A stretch of DNA of 64,000 bases from Timema cristinae (lineage: Eukaryota > Arthropoda > Insecta > Phasmatodea > Timematidae). This document shows, piece after piece, positions 35,801-46,709 of the stretch; within the stretch, counting starts at the first letter, position 1; each line of letters starts with the position of its first letter. The notes beneath the pieces were generated by a model. It ran no database searches, was not told the DNA's origin, and saw only the letters and a list, made by a program, of their open reading frames with translations. Both the position numbers and the translations under genes were made by a program. The stretch covers positions 33,470,562 through 33,534,561 of the forward strand of contig JBCFYV010000012.1 of NCBI GenBank assembly GCA_039000515.1, given 5' to 3'.

Positions 35801-38800
35801 CAAAGTATCCTGCAAGATCATGTTCTTGTTCCTCAGTAAATATTTGACGGACATTGTAATGTGGCTCCATTCGTATATCAACATCTGGATTTTCTTTCTT
35901 TTTCTTGACATATGCATGTCGAATGGAATAATTTTCCTGAAGGACTAATTCCACTGCCCCAGCCATTTGTTCTTCTCCAGTTTTTCCAATTTTCCTTGGC
36001 ACGTTCCTAGGCCTTACCTTGATCATGCTGCAAAAATAATATTAAATACCAGAAAATTTATTAATTACACTAACATGTAAATTAAATGCATTTTCGAAGC
36101 ATGAGCACTCCTATAACATTTTTCAGCAAGGGGGTGGGAGACAAAAACATATAGAATCAAATCCTGCGCCAAGAACCATGAAGGGACAGAATTTTCTGTT
36201 TGCTAAATCAGGGGTTCACTATATCCGATTAAAATTATATGTGGGTGATACCTTTATTTTCTTACGTTATATCCGGGATTTGTTAAAATCCGGATTCACT
36301 CTAGAGGGGTTTGACTGCGTATTAAGATATGAAAATAAAAGTTTCGGTTCTATACCTATACAGCAATCTTTCAAGATGTAAATTTCATTATGTTGTATAA
36401 ATGGAAATGGAAAAACCTAATTAATATTAATATGAAATTACAGAATTTATTAAAACATACCTAATGATAAAAATTGAAAAAATTCGTGATACTAAATAAC
36501 GTTTAAAAAAACTTTACAAATCCATAGGGAGGAGACAAGTGCCCCCTATTTATTGGCGCTCATGTCTCAAAGATATAAAAGTATATTAAAGTAACATTAA
36601 TTGCATATTATTCATTATGGAATACATATAGTAGTAATGGTACAGAGTGAGACATTTATTCACTGTGTACCAGCATTCCATGTCTAACTGTGTACCACTT
36701 ATATTTGTTGGGGAAAAAATGGTTACATGCCTCTTTTTTCGGCTTTGTCCGAGTTAAATTCTTGGTATTAAGTGAAGAAATAGTGTAGCATATGTATGAT
36801 ATTCAAATTCAAATACTTCATACAATTAGACTGAAGATATTTGATCTGAATAAAGTTAAACAAGTAGCTTTCAGGTCCAAAAACTGCACCACTTTCCTGT
36901 ATCTTTAGCATTTATCAGAACAATTTTAGTTTACTCTTAAGGCCTCACCTCTGCAGATGAGCTTTATTTCCACATTTATTATGAGTAAAAATTAATTTGA
37001 GATGGATTTAAAAAACTTGTTACATAAATTTTCATTCCTCTCTCTAAAATAACCTTTTTTTTTACCAATGCGAAGTATTTTCTTAGAAAAGCAGATTCTC
37101 TTTAAATTAATCATTTGGTTGGCATTTTATGGTCTTTTTACATAAAAGTAAAATTATTTCAAATGTATATGCAGAGCCCACTTTTCTTATTTATTTATGA
37201 AATAAATTATTCAAATAAACATTAAAAATGGCACTCAAGTAAAATCACTAGTGAAAAAACTAGCTCATTACTATAAATTACTATAAATAAAATTTTTTTT
37301 TTAGTTACGGGCAAATTGTACATCTCTGATTGGCCAATGCCAATGGAATGAGAAACCTTTCAACTGCTGCAATAATTTTATCCCACTTATGACACCATGG
37401 GGCCCTTGTTTCACAATCAACTCCCTCCAAACCAAGTAAGTGTAAACATTTGACTACAGATAGACTTGAGTTGGAACACACTTAAAAAAAATACCTTTAT
37501 ATATCCCTTTATTAGCAAACATGTTTGGAGGCTAACTTTTCTACTTTGGTGTACTTTTTCTATCTCAACTCTTACACTGATATAGAAAATATAAATAGTA
37601 TCTAAGTTGAATCCGCATTAGTTTTGAATTTAAAAGTGCATCATCTACATTTAAAAAAGGAATTAATTATTTGGGTTTTTGTTGCTTTGTTCAAACACTA
37701 GCCTTTGTTGTTATAGGCAATGAATAAGCAGCTAACTTTGTGATGTTATGTTCAATAAAGTACCAAAGCTTCCAAGCCATATAGACATTGCCATAGTAAA
37801 ATAATATGGCTCACTTGTTAGTCATTGAGTCCCATCTAACATGTCCAGGATATAGCCTACTAGATCTACTTTAACACATGGGCATGCTATAGTAAATGGC
37901 AAATATTTTGGCTACAGCTGTCAAAATTGACCACATGGCATATTAATACTGCTGGTGAGATCGGACATGGAATATTTAGTAAGGCACAGTGGCAAGACAG
38001 CATTTGTGAATATGCCAACAAATTGTATGTGAATAAGAGTTGGCCATTATACTGGGGAGCCATTTTTAAGCCCATGACCTGTATTGGTTGCCCAAAAAAT
38101 ATTTCCTTGCAGTTAAGTTGGTTCTGCTTTGTAACAGCATGAAAGAGGTGTGGGGATAATAGTAAATATGTTTTACTATGATAGTAGCAAATTATGTTTC
38201 AATCAAAAGAAAGAAAGAAATACTATTTTACTTTAGTTCTTCTACCTGCTACAATACCATCCATCCCTCAACCTTTCTCTCCCATGCTTAGTAGAGATTC
38301 ATAATTAACCTCTCCAATATTACATGAAAATAAACCCAGTAATTTTTAGAATCTCCAGATGCATTTCAATTATTTAATTAATCTACTCTTCAGGAGCAGA
38401 AGCAAAACAGTCAATCTCTTTTCTGACCACAGCACTGGTCCAGGAAAATTGTACTTTGAGGGCTATGAAAATATTTTGGTAAGTATTAAAAATAAACACT
38501 AAAACTATTTATTTATATCTAGCTGTCTAAATAAATTGAGTTGAAAAGATATTAAATACATTAACTCTACTTTATTATTAACTGATATATGTATAAGTAT
38601 TATGCACTATAAAAAGTCATAAAAAATATAATCATATTCATTTATGTAAAAACTAACTACATGGACATGTTTTATTGAAGTGTTTAAGTTGTCATTATTC
38701 AATTGAATGTTTCTACCCAGGTTTTCTTGCATTCTCCTGAAGATGTGCCTTACTATGGCCATGACAACTCGGAAATGGCCACTGTGGAGCCTGGCAAGAA

Positions 38801-41800
38801 ATTAAACATTAAGTTTCAGGTGAAACTATATGGATTGGTTTATTTTTAATATCAATAAAAATAGATCTAAAAATATCAACATTATAATGCCTGATCTTTT
38901 TCGTGGCACCTAAGCCAAGGGTCAGCAACCTTTATGAGACATTTATGGGTCTAAAAAAAATGATGGGCCAGGTTGGAAAAAATATTGAACAACAAATTTT
39001 AACTTTATATTTCTCATATAGTAATTAGTTATTAGTCTATTTTTATGACCACATTGATTGTTTGCTGAAACTTTTGTGAGCCAGATAAAAATTCGATTGG
39101 CAGGCCGGATCCAGCCCCGGGCCATAGGTTGCTGACCGATAACCTAAGCTATCAAAGCTGCCATAATGTAGAGTTCTTGTGTGTTAGTTTATACCATGTG
39201 TTTTTAGTGTGTATATTGGGTAAGGTGTTTCATACGATTAGCTTAGAGCCTAATATGATCACAAGGCTAAACACACTAACAACCTGGGTGAATTAGGTAC
39301 ACTCAATTTACCCTGAGAGATAGCAAGCATACCTTGCTAGGTTCTGGTTTAGCTTATAATAGGGATGTGCAGAGTTTTAAAATGTCAAAGTTAAAGTTCT
39401 AATCTTCTTCGCTTTGACTTTGACACCCACACCAATCTTTGAAACGTTCTGAAGGAAAATAAATATTTGATATATTACTAACATATTTGAAATATCTCAA
39501 TAAATATAACATAGTTCTACATAAAATCATTTTTAGATTAGCTACTTAACAGTATTTTAATACTTACTGGTACTATGTGACAACATCAAAAACCTTATCT
39601 TTGGCTGTGGCTTTTCTAAGAATATTACTAGCTTCACTTTGAATTTAAAAAGTGATCTTTCCACACCCTAGCTTATAATAGTCATATTGTAATCAGTCAA
39701 TTAATGCTGCTATCTTCCAGGGTAAACAGAGGGTACATTGTAAAACACTAAAACCAAGTATATGCAGGTAAAGGAGATTATGAACGACCCGATGCTGGAC
39801 GAAGTGTCTTTGGAGCAGAGAGGTTGTCGGTTCACAACTGAAAATCCACACAGAGCATACCCATATTACAGCGCGACAGCTTGTATCATTGAGTGCCAGG
39901 CCCTGGCTCAGTTGGAACTGTGTAACTGCACGCATCACTTCACCACGATTTCATGTGAGGATTGACAGTTTGGTTAAACAGAGGTTCAAAAACACACATA
40001 CTTGGGGTACTGGTCTCTTGTCATCTGAGTCCCAGCTAAGGTCTTCAAGTAATTGCATGCTACCTGCAATCTAGACTCAAAGCAGTGGCCGAGGGTTGGG
40101 CTGGAATTGCTTTGTCTCTGGATCTAATCTACTCCAGATGCACTTTGTGTGTGATATTAACATTTTCTCCTCAAGCTAACATGGGTACATTTCCACTAAA
40201 TTACCACACTCATATTTATTCCTTAAATGAAGTTTTTCAAATTCCCAATGACAGGGAGGACGAGGATCGAATCTCGTCCAGGTGCAATGTGGTTGGTTTT
40301 CCCACCCCCTTCATATTAATGGATTGCACTTCTTTAAAGATCCTTGCTCATCTCTGCCCTTTGAGCTAAGCTGTAAAGTACATAATAAACACACCAAATC
40401 AGATTATTAAAAACCCTTGTGTAGAGTGTATTAATAATGTTTAATAATTTCAATTATGAGGAGGACTCAATCATTAGTGGCATGGGTAGGCCAAGTGTCT
40501 ATAAAAATTAATATGATAAAATGATACTTGTCTCAAACCGATATAGAAATAGATGGATATTATTAGGAAGATATCAGACACTGCTACATACTGTTGATTT
40601 ACCTTTGGGGTCACTTACCCTAGTTTTTGAGGATTAAACAGTGTTCTCAAAAAAGTATTAATAATTAACTATAGCCTTCTAACATGAAAACCTTGATAGC
40701 TAAAATGAATAACACTATTAATGTTCCAGTTGGTGGAAACCGTTGCAACCTCACAGGTCTCTCTTGTCTCACAGAATTTGCCGGTAGGTACATGTTACTC
40801 TCATTGTGAAAGCAAGTAGCTTATTGGAGACACAACATCTAATACTCAATTAATTTTAACCCACTTAGACCATTGTGGTCCCTTGGAGAACAGAGTTATG
40901 TCCAGGAAGTTCAAGGACGAGCGGTATTTTTGTTTTCATCTTTGCAGCACCCTTTCCATTTGTTCACTCTTTCTCACTTTAATATTATCACCCATAGGTT
41001 TAGTTGTATTCTTACTTTAAAGGCCATTAAGTTAAGAAACTACGTCATTGGTTATTTATTTTAATCACATTTTTTTGTATTTTAATTGTTAGTGACTAAT
41101 TTTCTGTTGGTGCATTGTTAAACTTAATAATATTAAAGTTAAAAATCTACTTAACCAATAATACATCACTTACATATGTTATGTTCTACAGATACTATTG
41201 GCAACCAAAAACCTGAGGGTAGCACAGATATGGAGGGTCTAGTCTGCCACTGCTTACCTAGCTGTTCAGAACCAGAATACACTATTGTCTTCAATAATAT
41301 TAGGTTTGTACACATTCAACAGTATATTTTTAAATATTTGTTCAACAGTTTTGGGAATTAGATCATTCCCTACCACAAACAGAGGTGTGGGTATTGGGGG
41401 GAGGAGGGACAGAGGAGACACTCTGGATCAATAATAAAAAGCAGCGATAATTTTTACTTTCATCACCGCGTTTTACAACCTGTTTGAGGTTATATACATA
41501 TAATTACTCTATTGGAGTACGAATGAGGAAGGAAGCATTTTATAGTGTTAAAGGAGAGTGGAAAACTATTTAGGAAAACAACGCTCAGTAGACATGACCA
41601 GGATTCAAACCCTGATCTCCCATTAATCAGCAGGCCAGTCTAACAAGAGAGTGACACTTTAGACTCTTTGGCCACTGAAGTGGGTATAAAACTAGTGAAA
41701 TATCCCTATTACTTTTAAACATAAGTTTGTTATGCCCATTAGGGAAGAGATTAAATAAGAGAATAACCTTATAGAATAGATTTTTTTAAATATGTAAAGG

Positions 41801-44135
41801 AGGTAATATTGATTACAAATGTCAAAATTTACAACTATCAAAAGTGTCATATTTTGAATACATGGCTTAATGTATGAGTCCATGAAATTATATGTTAAAA
41901 ACTGAAAGCTGTTAAGTAAGGTTTGTTCCATGGAGGCTCAACTATAAGGGGTTGTTTGTTTACTGTCTTGGTTTCTCCTTTGTTGATGTAGTGCTCAGTC
42001 GTTTTATTTCTGCTATTGAAGATTTTTTGAGTTTCAATTTTGTTCTTTTCGTTTGGTTCTTTAAGTCTAGATACATACACAACTTTGTGCTTTACTAATT
42101 TGAACTGCTCATATAAATCATATTTGCTCCAAAAGTGCAATATATATATATATTTATAATTTTTTTTTGCATCATACATTGTAGACTTTTAAGTAATTGT
42201 GATTTTATATAAGTATATATTAAAAAAATATCCCAAGGCAGGAGTGTGGCTGCACCATTTAAAGCAGATTTAGAAAGAAGCAAAGATATATAATTCTCAT
42301 TTCAGTAAAAGATAAGGGTTAATGACCTATTAATATACCAATGGTATAGCAACAGAGTTTTTAGAAGGAGAAAGTCTCCCCTTTGTAGAAAAAAAATGAT
42401 TTGCGGTTCAACCATATAGATAACTTTTAGAGCAAATATGATTTCTATGAGCGGCTCAAATTAATAAAGCAAAAAGTTAAATTTACGAGTTTTTCACCCA
42501 TAGGTTACTCCAAATTGGTCTTAGAGCATTGTTATTTGACATGCGTTAGGATTTAAGGATGAGTTTTAGTCGCAACGTGAGTTGGAGACAATCCACCTGC
42601 CCCCAACACCTTACTAAACTTGACTCATTGGCTCCCCATTCTCTTCTATCACTATTCGAATAATGAATACCTATATTTTTATCATAAAATGTTGTTGGTG
42701 TGTTTATTATTTATTACATGTTCTTCCTGGTTTCTAAGATCAGTGAACCCAAACATTGAGCTTAGTTTGTATACATTTGTGCCATTGTTCTGGATATATC
42801 TAGGATATTCTTAAGTATATATTATATACACGGCCTCCAGACCCATTACATTTAATTCATCACTTGGTAAAAGGACCAAACCCTACTTTATTATTATTGT
42901 GTTCTATCTTACGATAGGTCAATTCCTTTTGTCGGTGAACTTAAACCGCCAATGTGCCCTGCCCTGTCATCTGCCTCCTCCTTCAGCTCCCAGAATACTT
43001 TGTCTTGACTTAATAACTCTTTCATAAACTGTATATGTATATGTACTTGCTTTTAAATTATGTTTAAATATTTTGAAATAAATTAATATTTAACTAGAAA
43101 TGAACTAATTTCAACATCTTGTAGGTATTCACTTTTTTATAGCATGGGCATCTATTAGTATAATTGACATTACAGTATTTAATGGGGTTTTTAAAATGTA
43201 TTTAAATCATGGGTTTGTATTAATTTTGTTTCAGCTTACTAGAAGACTACAAATTTCAAAATTCCAAAGTTTATTTGCAGATGGAATCTTTACCGACAGA
43301 GAGATTCAAGCGAAATGTTGTTCGAACAAAATTGGATCTTGTAGGTAAGATAATGATGGGTCATTCAGTGTCAAACTAATATTTGTAGATAAATGGACCA
43401 TGCAACTTCCACCAAATAGATGGATTCAATAAACAATGTAAGGGGGAAAGAAGTGCAAGGCCTACACATAGAAGAAATGTATAACTTCAAAAGTACACAT
43501 CATAGTAATTTTTGAGGCATATTAGACCTCTTCTTCATTAGAAGAGAGTAAAACATTGACCTTTTTGGGTGATAAACAACAAATAGGGTGATCAGGATGG
43601 GGTAAGGAGCACTAATGACTTAGTAAAACGTGGACCGTGCACATGTAGAAAGTCTTAGTTCTATTGTATGGTCAAGGTCCACTTTCTTGTAAATTGTTGT
43701 GATGTGCTCAGATTAGTTCAGGGTCAGCATTAGGATCATCCATTCTCAACGGGAAGGATCATAACCCTAAGGTCGTTATTAAGACTTTATAGCCATTGCT
43801 CTCATTTGCTGAAGAAGGGTCAAGCCTGTTATTTTAATAATTTGAATCAAATTTTTTTAAGAGCTATTCTTTAAAAAGTAACAATAAATAAGTGTAAGTT
43901 TTTTATTAATAGCTTTAGTGCCAATATGGTTGTTATTATTTACTTTGCTTGAAGAAAATGTATATAGTCGGGAGTCAGAACATAAGTCTGCTTGCTCTAT
44001 GTTACAGTATCCATGGGAGGCACAGCTGGATTGTTCTTGGGAGCAAGTCTTCTGAGCTTCATCGAGTTCATCATGTATTTTTGTGTGCGGGTGTGTTCTC
44101 GCAGTCAACACACAAAGAGTATGGGAGAGTATTAG
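29702..44135 (+). CDS. Pickpocket-family DEG/ENaC sodium channel subunit, 5'-incomplete, ten exons
   Basis: Amiloride-sensitive-type channel subunit expected in the plasma membrane, where three subunits form a Na+-permeable pore gated by mechanical, chemical or pH cues depending on the member. Ten exons (29702-29896, 32182-32324, 37305-37435, 38394-38478, 38721-38819, 39768-39954, 40730-40783, 41192-41303, 43235-43344, 44008-44135) join with matching phases, apart from one frameshift in exon 2. They encode about 413 residues: TM1 (FWLSACVAAAYGSSQLLLAS), the family-typical FPAVTVCE, a cysteine-rich ectodomain with CCNNFIPL, FLHSPEDVPYYG and CHCLPSCSEPEYTI, and TM2 with GGTAGLFLGASLLSFIEF, whose GAS is the selectivity-filter motif. 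Insect members are usually 450-600 residues, so 50 or more N-terminal residues with the gating HG motif are missing. The closest pickpocket subtype cannot be named. Introns hold many transposons. Confidence 0.93.
29897..32181 (+). other. Channel intron
   Basis: No further exon seen. Contains a family B repeat (30085-30335) and a fragment of a family A module near 31085-31115. A splice-like exon candidate near 31826 was rejected. Confidence 0.6.
30085..30335 (-). repeat. Family B SINE-like repeat
   Basis: Tail with 'gggttttactacatgttcag' and 'aactctaatag'. Body 'atgtggaaggtgagtggg'. B-box complement 'gggattcaaaccttg' and head end 'gccactgaagtga'. Confidence 0.6.
32182..32324 (+). CDS. Channel exon 2: palm/finger start, with one-base frameshift
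   Basis: Acceptor 'gcactcag' (phase matches exon 1) and donor 'gcagag|gtgaga'. The first part reads RYGPIRMEIREI in the frame set by exon 1. From about 32220 the conserved LREIAFFKGFCTSCRINC and FCPTDVDGIVAE lie one base out of frame. Removing one base in the 'atattt' run at 32216-32221 would restore continuity. See findings. Confidence 0.8.
34218..36026 (-). pseudogene. pogo/Tigger-type transposase, decayed
   Basis: The reading starts at the complement of 36026 with an N-terminal helix-turn-helix region (MIKVRPRNVPRKIGKTGEEQ, then VELVLQENYSIRHAY). A middle segment near 35590-35320 includes TKETP-adjacent blocks and VATIVYAGGTFLPPAFVY. The DDE_1 core near 35305-34940 includes NGALPGYLGLKNCTGWMPSK, LLICDNHESHMSIEVIDMAK (second catalytic Asp) and TLPPHSTHKLQPLDLTVFGP (third). 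A Ser/Thr-rich linker lies at 34847-34638, and a C-terminal domain (DDYVLVPFPNDVLYIV) at 34403-34218. The order and spacing match the pogo-like transposases common in insects. Frameshifts separate the blocks and stops occur, so it is inactive. It is about 1.8 kb, close to full length. Confidence 0.85.
36205..36320. repeat. Short MITE-like sequence with Tigger-like end
   Basis: The minus-strand sequence from 36317, 'cagtcaaacccctctagagt' followed by 'gaatccgg', resembles Tigger terminal repeats. A looser inverted partner, 'ggggttcactatatccg', lies at 36211-36227. It may be a small MITE inserted near the transposon end. Confidence 0.35.
37305..37435 (+). CDS. Channel exon 3: cysteine-rich ectodomain
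   Basis: Acceptor 'tttttttttag' and donor 'ccaa|gtaagt'. Encodes LRANCTSLIGQCQWNE, FNCCNNFIPL and WGPCFTINSL, matching the CC...F..L....G.C..INS block of the family. Confidence 0.92.
37436..38393 (+). other. Channel intron
   Basis: No exon or repeat family recognised. The antisense open frames at 37887-38142 have no motif. Confidence 0.5.
38394..38478 (+). CDS. Channel exon 4: ectodomain
   Basis: Acceptor 'actcttcag', donor 'attttg|gtaagt'. Encodes SRSKTVNLFSDHSTGPGKLY and FEGYENIL. The TGPGKL block is family-typical. Confidence 0.92.
38721..38819 (+). CDS. Channel exon 5: ectodomain, H(S)PEDVPY motif
   Basis: Acceptor 'tctacccag', donor 'tttcag|gtgaaa'. 33 codons, phase 0 at both ends. 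Encodes VFLHSPEDVPYYGHD and VEPGKKLNIKFQ. Confidence 0.93.
38915..39140. mobile_element. hAT-type MITE
   Basis: 226 bp. Ends 'ccaagggtcagcaacct' and, inverted, 'ataggttgctgaccgat', the ggtcrgcaacct pattern typical of many hAT MITEs, with the inner 'ggccggatccagccccgggc' also typical. Flanked by an 8-bp target duplication with one mismatch: 'cacctaag' (38907-38914) and 'aacctaag' (39141-39148). Confidence 0.85.
39363..39668. mobile_element. Insertion of unknown family flanked by a 12-13 bp direct repeat
   Basis: The sequence 'agcttataatag' occurs immediately left (39351-39362) and again immediately right (39670-39681) of about 306 bp. The insert starts 'ggatgtgcagag', ends 'ctttccacacc', and is rich in 'tcaaag' and 'ctttga' motifs. 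The ends are weakly inverted. It has no coding capacity. Confidence 0.55.
39768..39954 (+). CDS. Channel exon 6: palm domain Cys block
   Basis: Acceptor 'tatgcag', donor 'ttcat|gtgagg'. Encodes VKEIMNDPML, QRGCRFTTENP, YPYYSATACIIECQALAQ and LCNCTHHFTTIS, the strongly conserved Q-R-x-C ... Y-x-x-C-x-x-E-C block of pickpockets. Confidence 0.94.
39955..40729 (+). other. Channel intron
   Basis: No exon recognised. Contains a family B fragment at 40235-40365. Confidence 0.55.
40235..40365 (+). repeat. Family B SINE-like fragment, plus orientation
   Basis: B-box-like 'ggatcgaatctcgtccagg', then 'tgcaatgtggttggttttcc', the inverted form of the family body. Confidence 0.5.
40730..40783 (+). CDS. 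Channel exon 7: short ectodomain exon
   Basis: 54 bp. Acceptor 'atgttccag', donor 'gccg|gtaggt'. Encodes GGNRCNLTGLSCLTEFA. The phases on both sides match the neighbouring exons exactly, which supports this very short exon. Confidence 0.88.
40784..41191 (+). other. Channel intron
   Basis: Nothing recognised. Confidence 0.5.
41192..41303 (+). CDS. Channel exon 8: ectodomain C-x-C-L-P-x-C block
   Basis: Acceptor 'tgttctacag', donor 'attag|gtttgt'. Encodes TIGNQKPEGSTDMEGLVC then HCLPSCSEPEYTIVFNNI. The CLPSC..P.Y block is highly diagnostic of the family. Confidence 0.93.
41304..43234 (+). other. Channel intron
   Basis: Contains a family B repeat (41465-41690). The open frames at 41692-42283 and 42620-42814 have no domains. 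A short (AT)n run lies near 42140. Confidence 0.5.
41465..41690 (-). repeat. Family B SINE-like repeat
   Basis: Tail 'ttttacaacctgtttgagg' and 'aattactctattggagtac'. B-box complement 'aggattcaaaccctg'. Head end 'ggccactgaagtgggt'. Confidence 0.6.
43235..43344 (+). CDS. Channel exon 9: pre-TM2
   Basis: Acceptor 'tttgtttcag', donor 'cttgtag|gtaaga'. Encodes LLEDYKFQNSKVYLQMESLP, TERFKRNVVRTK and LDLV leading into TM2. Confidence 0.92.
43345..44007 (+). other. Channel intron
   Basis: Nothing recognised beyond normal intron sequence. Confidence 0.5.
44008..44135 (+). CDS. Channel exon 10: TM2 and C-terminus
   Basis: Acceptor 'tatgttacag'. Encodes VSMGGTAGLFLGASLLSFIE, then FIMYFCVRVCSRSQH and KSMGEY before a TAG stop at 44133-44135. 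The G-x-x-G-LFLGAS-x-L-S motif is the DEG/ENaC pore signature. The cytoplasmic tail is very short, as in many pickpockets. Confidence 0.94.
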
Positions 44136-44709
44136 GCTCAGATATTAACTTTTCCAATTTCTAAAAGAAATGGCATGTTATATATTAATTAATCCCCTAT
44201 TCCTTTTAATCAATACATAACTAGTTTTAAATATTTTGAAAATATTTGTAGTAGAATTCAATTTTTTGTAAAGTTGACAAGTTGTGTTAATTTAGCATGA
44301 AATAAATGGTATGGAACTCCGCACGACTTTCTCGGTCTATTGTTTGAAAATGAGATATTTACTCAAAACTTGTAATATATGTGAAACTAAATAATATACA
44401 CTAGCAAACCTAAGCATAAATTGCACTATACTTATGTAAAACTTTTTTTTAGCCCCAATTTTAAATTTTATAATTTTGTCTAAAAAATTAATGTCCTCAT
44501 TTGTATGTTTGGACTGATAAAAAAAGATCAATGTTAGGTCCACAAGGGTCAACACTTCGTCTTAAAATTTCAGCTTCTGGTTAAAATTTTAGACATTTTA
44601 TTAGGTGTTGCAAATCTTCATGCCATCGCATTGCTATTAAATTCCTCATTTATAAATTTTGACCAATAAAAAATGTAAATATTGACTATTGAGTCTAAAA
44701 TGGATATAG
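44136..44709. other. Downstream flank of the channel gene, probable 3' UTR
   Basis: AT-rich, with 'aataaa' at about 44301-44306 that could serve as polyadenylation signal for the channel transcript. The exact 3' end is unknown. Confidence 0.35.
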
Positions 44710-45870
44710 ATCATTGTTGTACAAACATTTCTCCTAAGAGGTTTAAAGAAAAACAACAAACTTTTAGAAACTTACTTATATTTAATTACTCTAGGGTATT
44801 GGAGAATTATTGTGTAAAAACTTAAGTAGGATATTTTTACAACTAAAGCTCACAAAATTGTATTAATATATTTGCCAATATCTCAGAAACTGTTGGATTT
44901 ATACAAATATATTTCATATAAAAGTTTTTTATTTTTAATTGTACTACAATTTTGCAATTTAGTATCTCAAATAGTTGCGAAGATACAAAAGTTTCTGCTT
45001 CTGTAAAGTGCCCTAAAATTCATTTTCATGGGAAAATGAAAAAAGCCAGTTTATTTATAATCTTAATCAACACCTAGATACAAATTTTAATCAAAATCGT
45101 TAGAGTTGATTTTGAGAAAATACATTTTTTTTTTCTTTTAGCCCTTTCTTAAACTACTCTTTAATTTAAGTTTAAAAGACCCACAGACAGACGTCATTGC
45201 AAAGACCACTTTTTAGGGTTTGGGGGTCTTGAGACGTCGACATCCATCAACATTTAGGTTAGATTTCCTTTTGTGGGCACAATACTTTTACCTTTTGTGT
45301 TCGAAATGTTTAAATATATATATTTATGTATAGCTTGAAAGTTATTGGTTTTATAAAAATATGCTTCTTATAAAATATTTGTATTATAAAGAGACCCACA
45401 TATTTTAATGATAAGTAATGTCATATCTCAAATAGTTTAGGAGATATTTAAATAAATATAATTTACGCTCAGACCGGAGCCCTTTAAGTCATTTTGCTGA
45501 AATATTGAAAGAAGTCATTTTGTTTGGAATATTTATAAATGTTTAAAAATAAAATTTAATCAAAATCGTTTCAGCCGATTTTGAAAAAATTGACTTTTTC
45601 TCTTTTTGACCTTCAGTAAACTACCCTCAATTTTAGGGTTAGATATCTAATTCCAAAAACCCTAGATACCAAGTTTTAGCCCGATCAGTAAAATAGTTTA
45701 GGCTTCTAGTTGGAGGTACAGAAAGACAGAGAGACAAACAAATGTAAAGTCAAAAACCACTTTTTTGGATTCGAGGGATCATGAAACGTCAAGATTCATC
45801 AAAATATTGAGTTTGATTATTTTGACGATCACTATACGTTCTCTTCCTGTAAGATAGCGAGAAAGTAAAA
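44710..45870. repeat. Two or more diverged direct repeats of about 470 bp
   Basis: The segment around 45090 ('taatcaaaatcgttagagtt' ... 'aaactactctttaattt') recurs around 45556 ('taatcaaaatcgtttcagcc' ... 'aaactaccctcaatttt'). The 'agaccactttttagggtttg' ... 'gagacgtcgacatccatca' block at 45205-45250 recurs at 45755-45805 as 'aaccacttttttggattcga' ... 'gaaacgtcaagattcatca'. Both are linked to a 'cagacag' / 'gacagagagac' motif. An old tandem or dispersed repeat, family unknown. Confidence 0.55.
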
Positions 45871-46709
45871 ACATGGATATAGATGATGTAATATAATAAT
45901 ATAGGCATTATACTTTGAATTATGAATGAAAAAGTTTTGGTGATAATAATTACAAGTTATAATAACTTATGATGACAGATATAATACAATCATTGAAGTT
46001 TTAACAAACATCTAAAAAGTTTATAACATATTGAGATATTAAAAATTGTGGACTTTTGAATCAAATTACATTAAAACACAGATATGATAAGATGATGTAA
46101 ACATGCATATATTAATATCTTATGTTGAATTGGGAATTAAACAGAATTATTTATAAAACAAAGATTTTTAATATAGAAATGAAAAAAGTTAGGAATTCAA
46201 TTTTTACGTTGCTTTGAGTTCCTCTTGTAGGAAGGACTCTTTACCAGTGTACTTGACATACACAAACCATCCAAGATCTACTCACCACCAACCACCTGTG
46301 CATCCTTGATTTTAGATCTCCTTTAAAATTATATAATGTCAATCTCAAGACACACATTACTGCTCACGTCTGATAAACTTTCAAATCAATATGGGCAACT
46401 ATTTATAAAATCTTAGAATTGAATATCTTGTATAAAACATATTTTGAAGGAAATTTTAATTTTGAACCATTAAAATTGACTAGACAAATGTCTGCAAATA
46501 TGAGAATTCTGAACCTGGCAATTTAATAAAATCTCGACAGCCTAATAAGTTCGGGAAATTTGAACTTGTTTGCTCTTCTCTTTGTTTGTTAACTGTGATG
46601 TTAGTATGTGTTATTTTCAATGCAAACATATAACGCTAATGTAATTTCAAAGATAATTTTCTATTTTAATCCACACGGCATAAATTGAGGTGTTTGTTTA
46701 ACATTTGTT
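45871..46709. other. AT-rich noncoding DNA
   Basis: Nothing recognised. Confidence 0.45.

Larger units (their letters stand above)
33971..36698 (-). mobile_element. pogo-family DNA transposon with repeated subterminal motifs
   Basis: Motifs of the form 'gtacacagtgagaca' and their inverse 'tgtctcattgtgtaccac' cluster on both sides of the transposase: 33807-33816, 33971-33987 and 33994-34008 on the left, and 36639-36654, 36661-36672 and 36681-36698 on the right. The left pair forms a 38-bp hairpin (33971-34008). Exact termini and target duplication were not resolved, so the span is a minimum estimate. Confidence 0.5.
32325..37304 (+). other. Channel intron of 5 kb with a pogo-family transposon
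   Basis: Mostly AT-rich. The recognisable content is the transposon at about 33971-36698. A degenerate tRNA-like B-box ('gggattgaaccc') lies at 32506-32517. No exon seen. Confidence 0.6.
38820..39767 (+). other. Channel intron with two insertions
   Basis: Holds the hAT MITE (38915-39140) and a second insertion (about 39363-39668). No exon seen within it. Confidence 0.6.
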
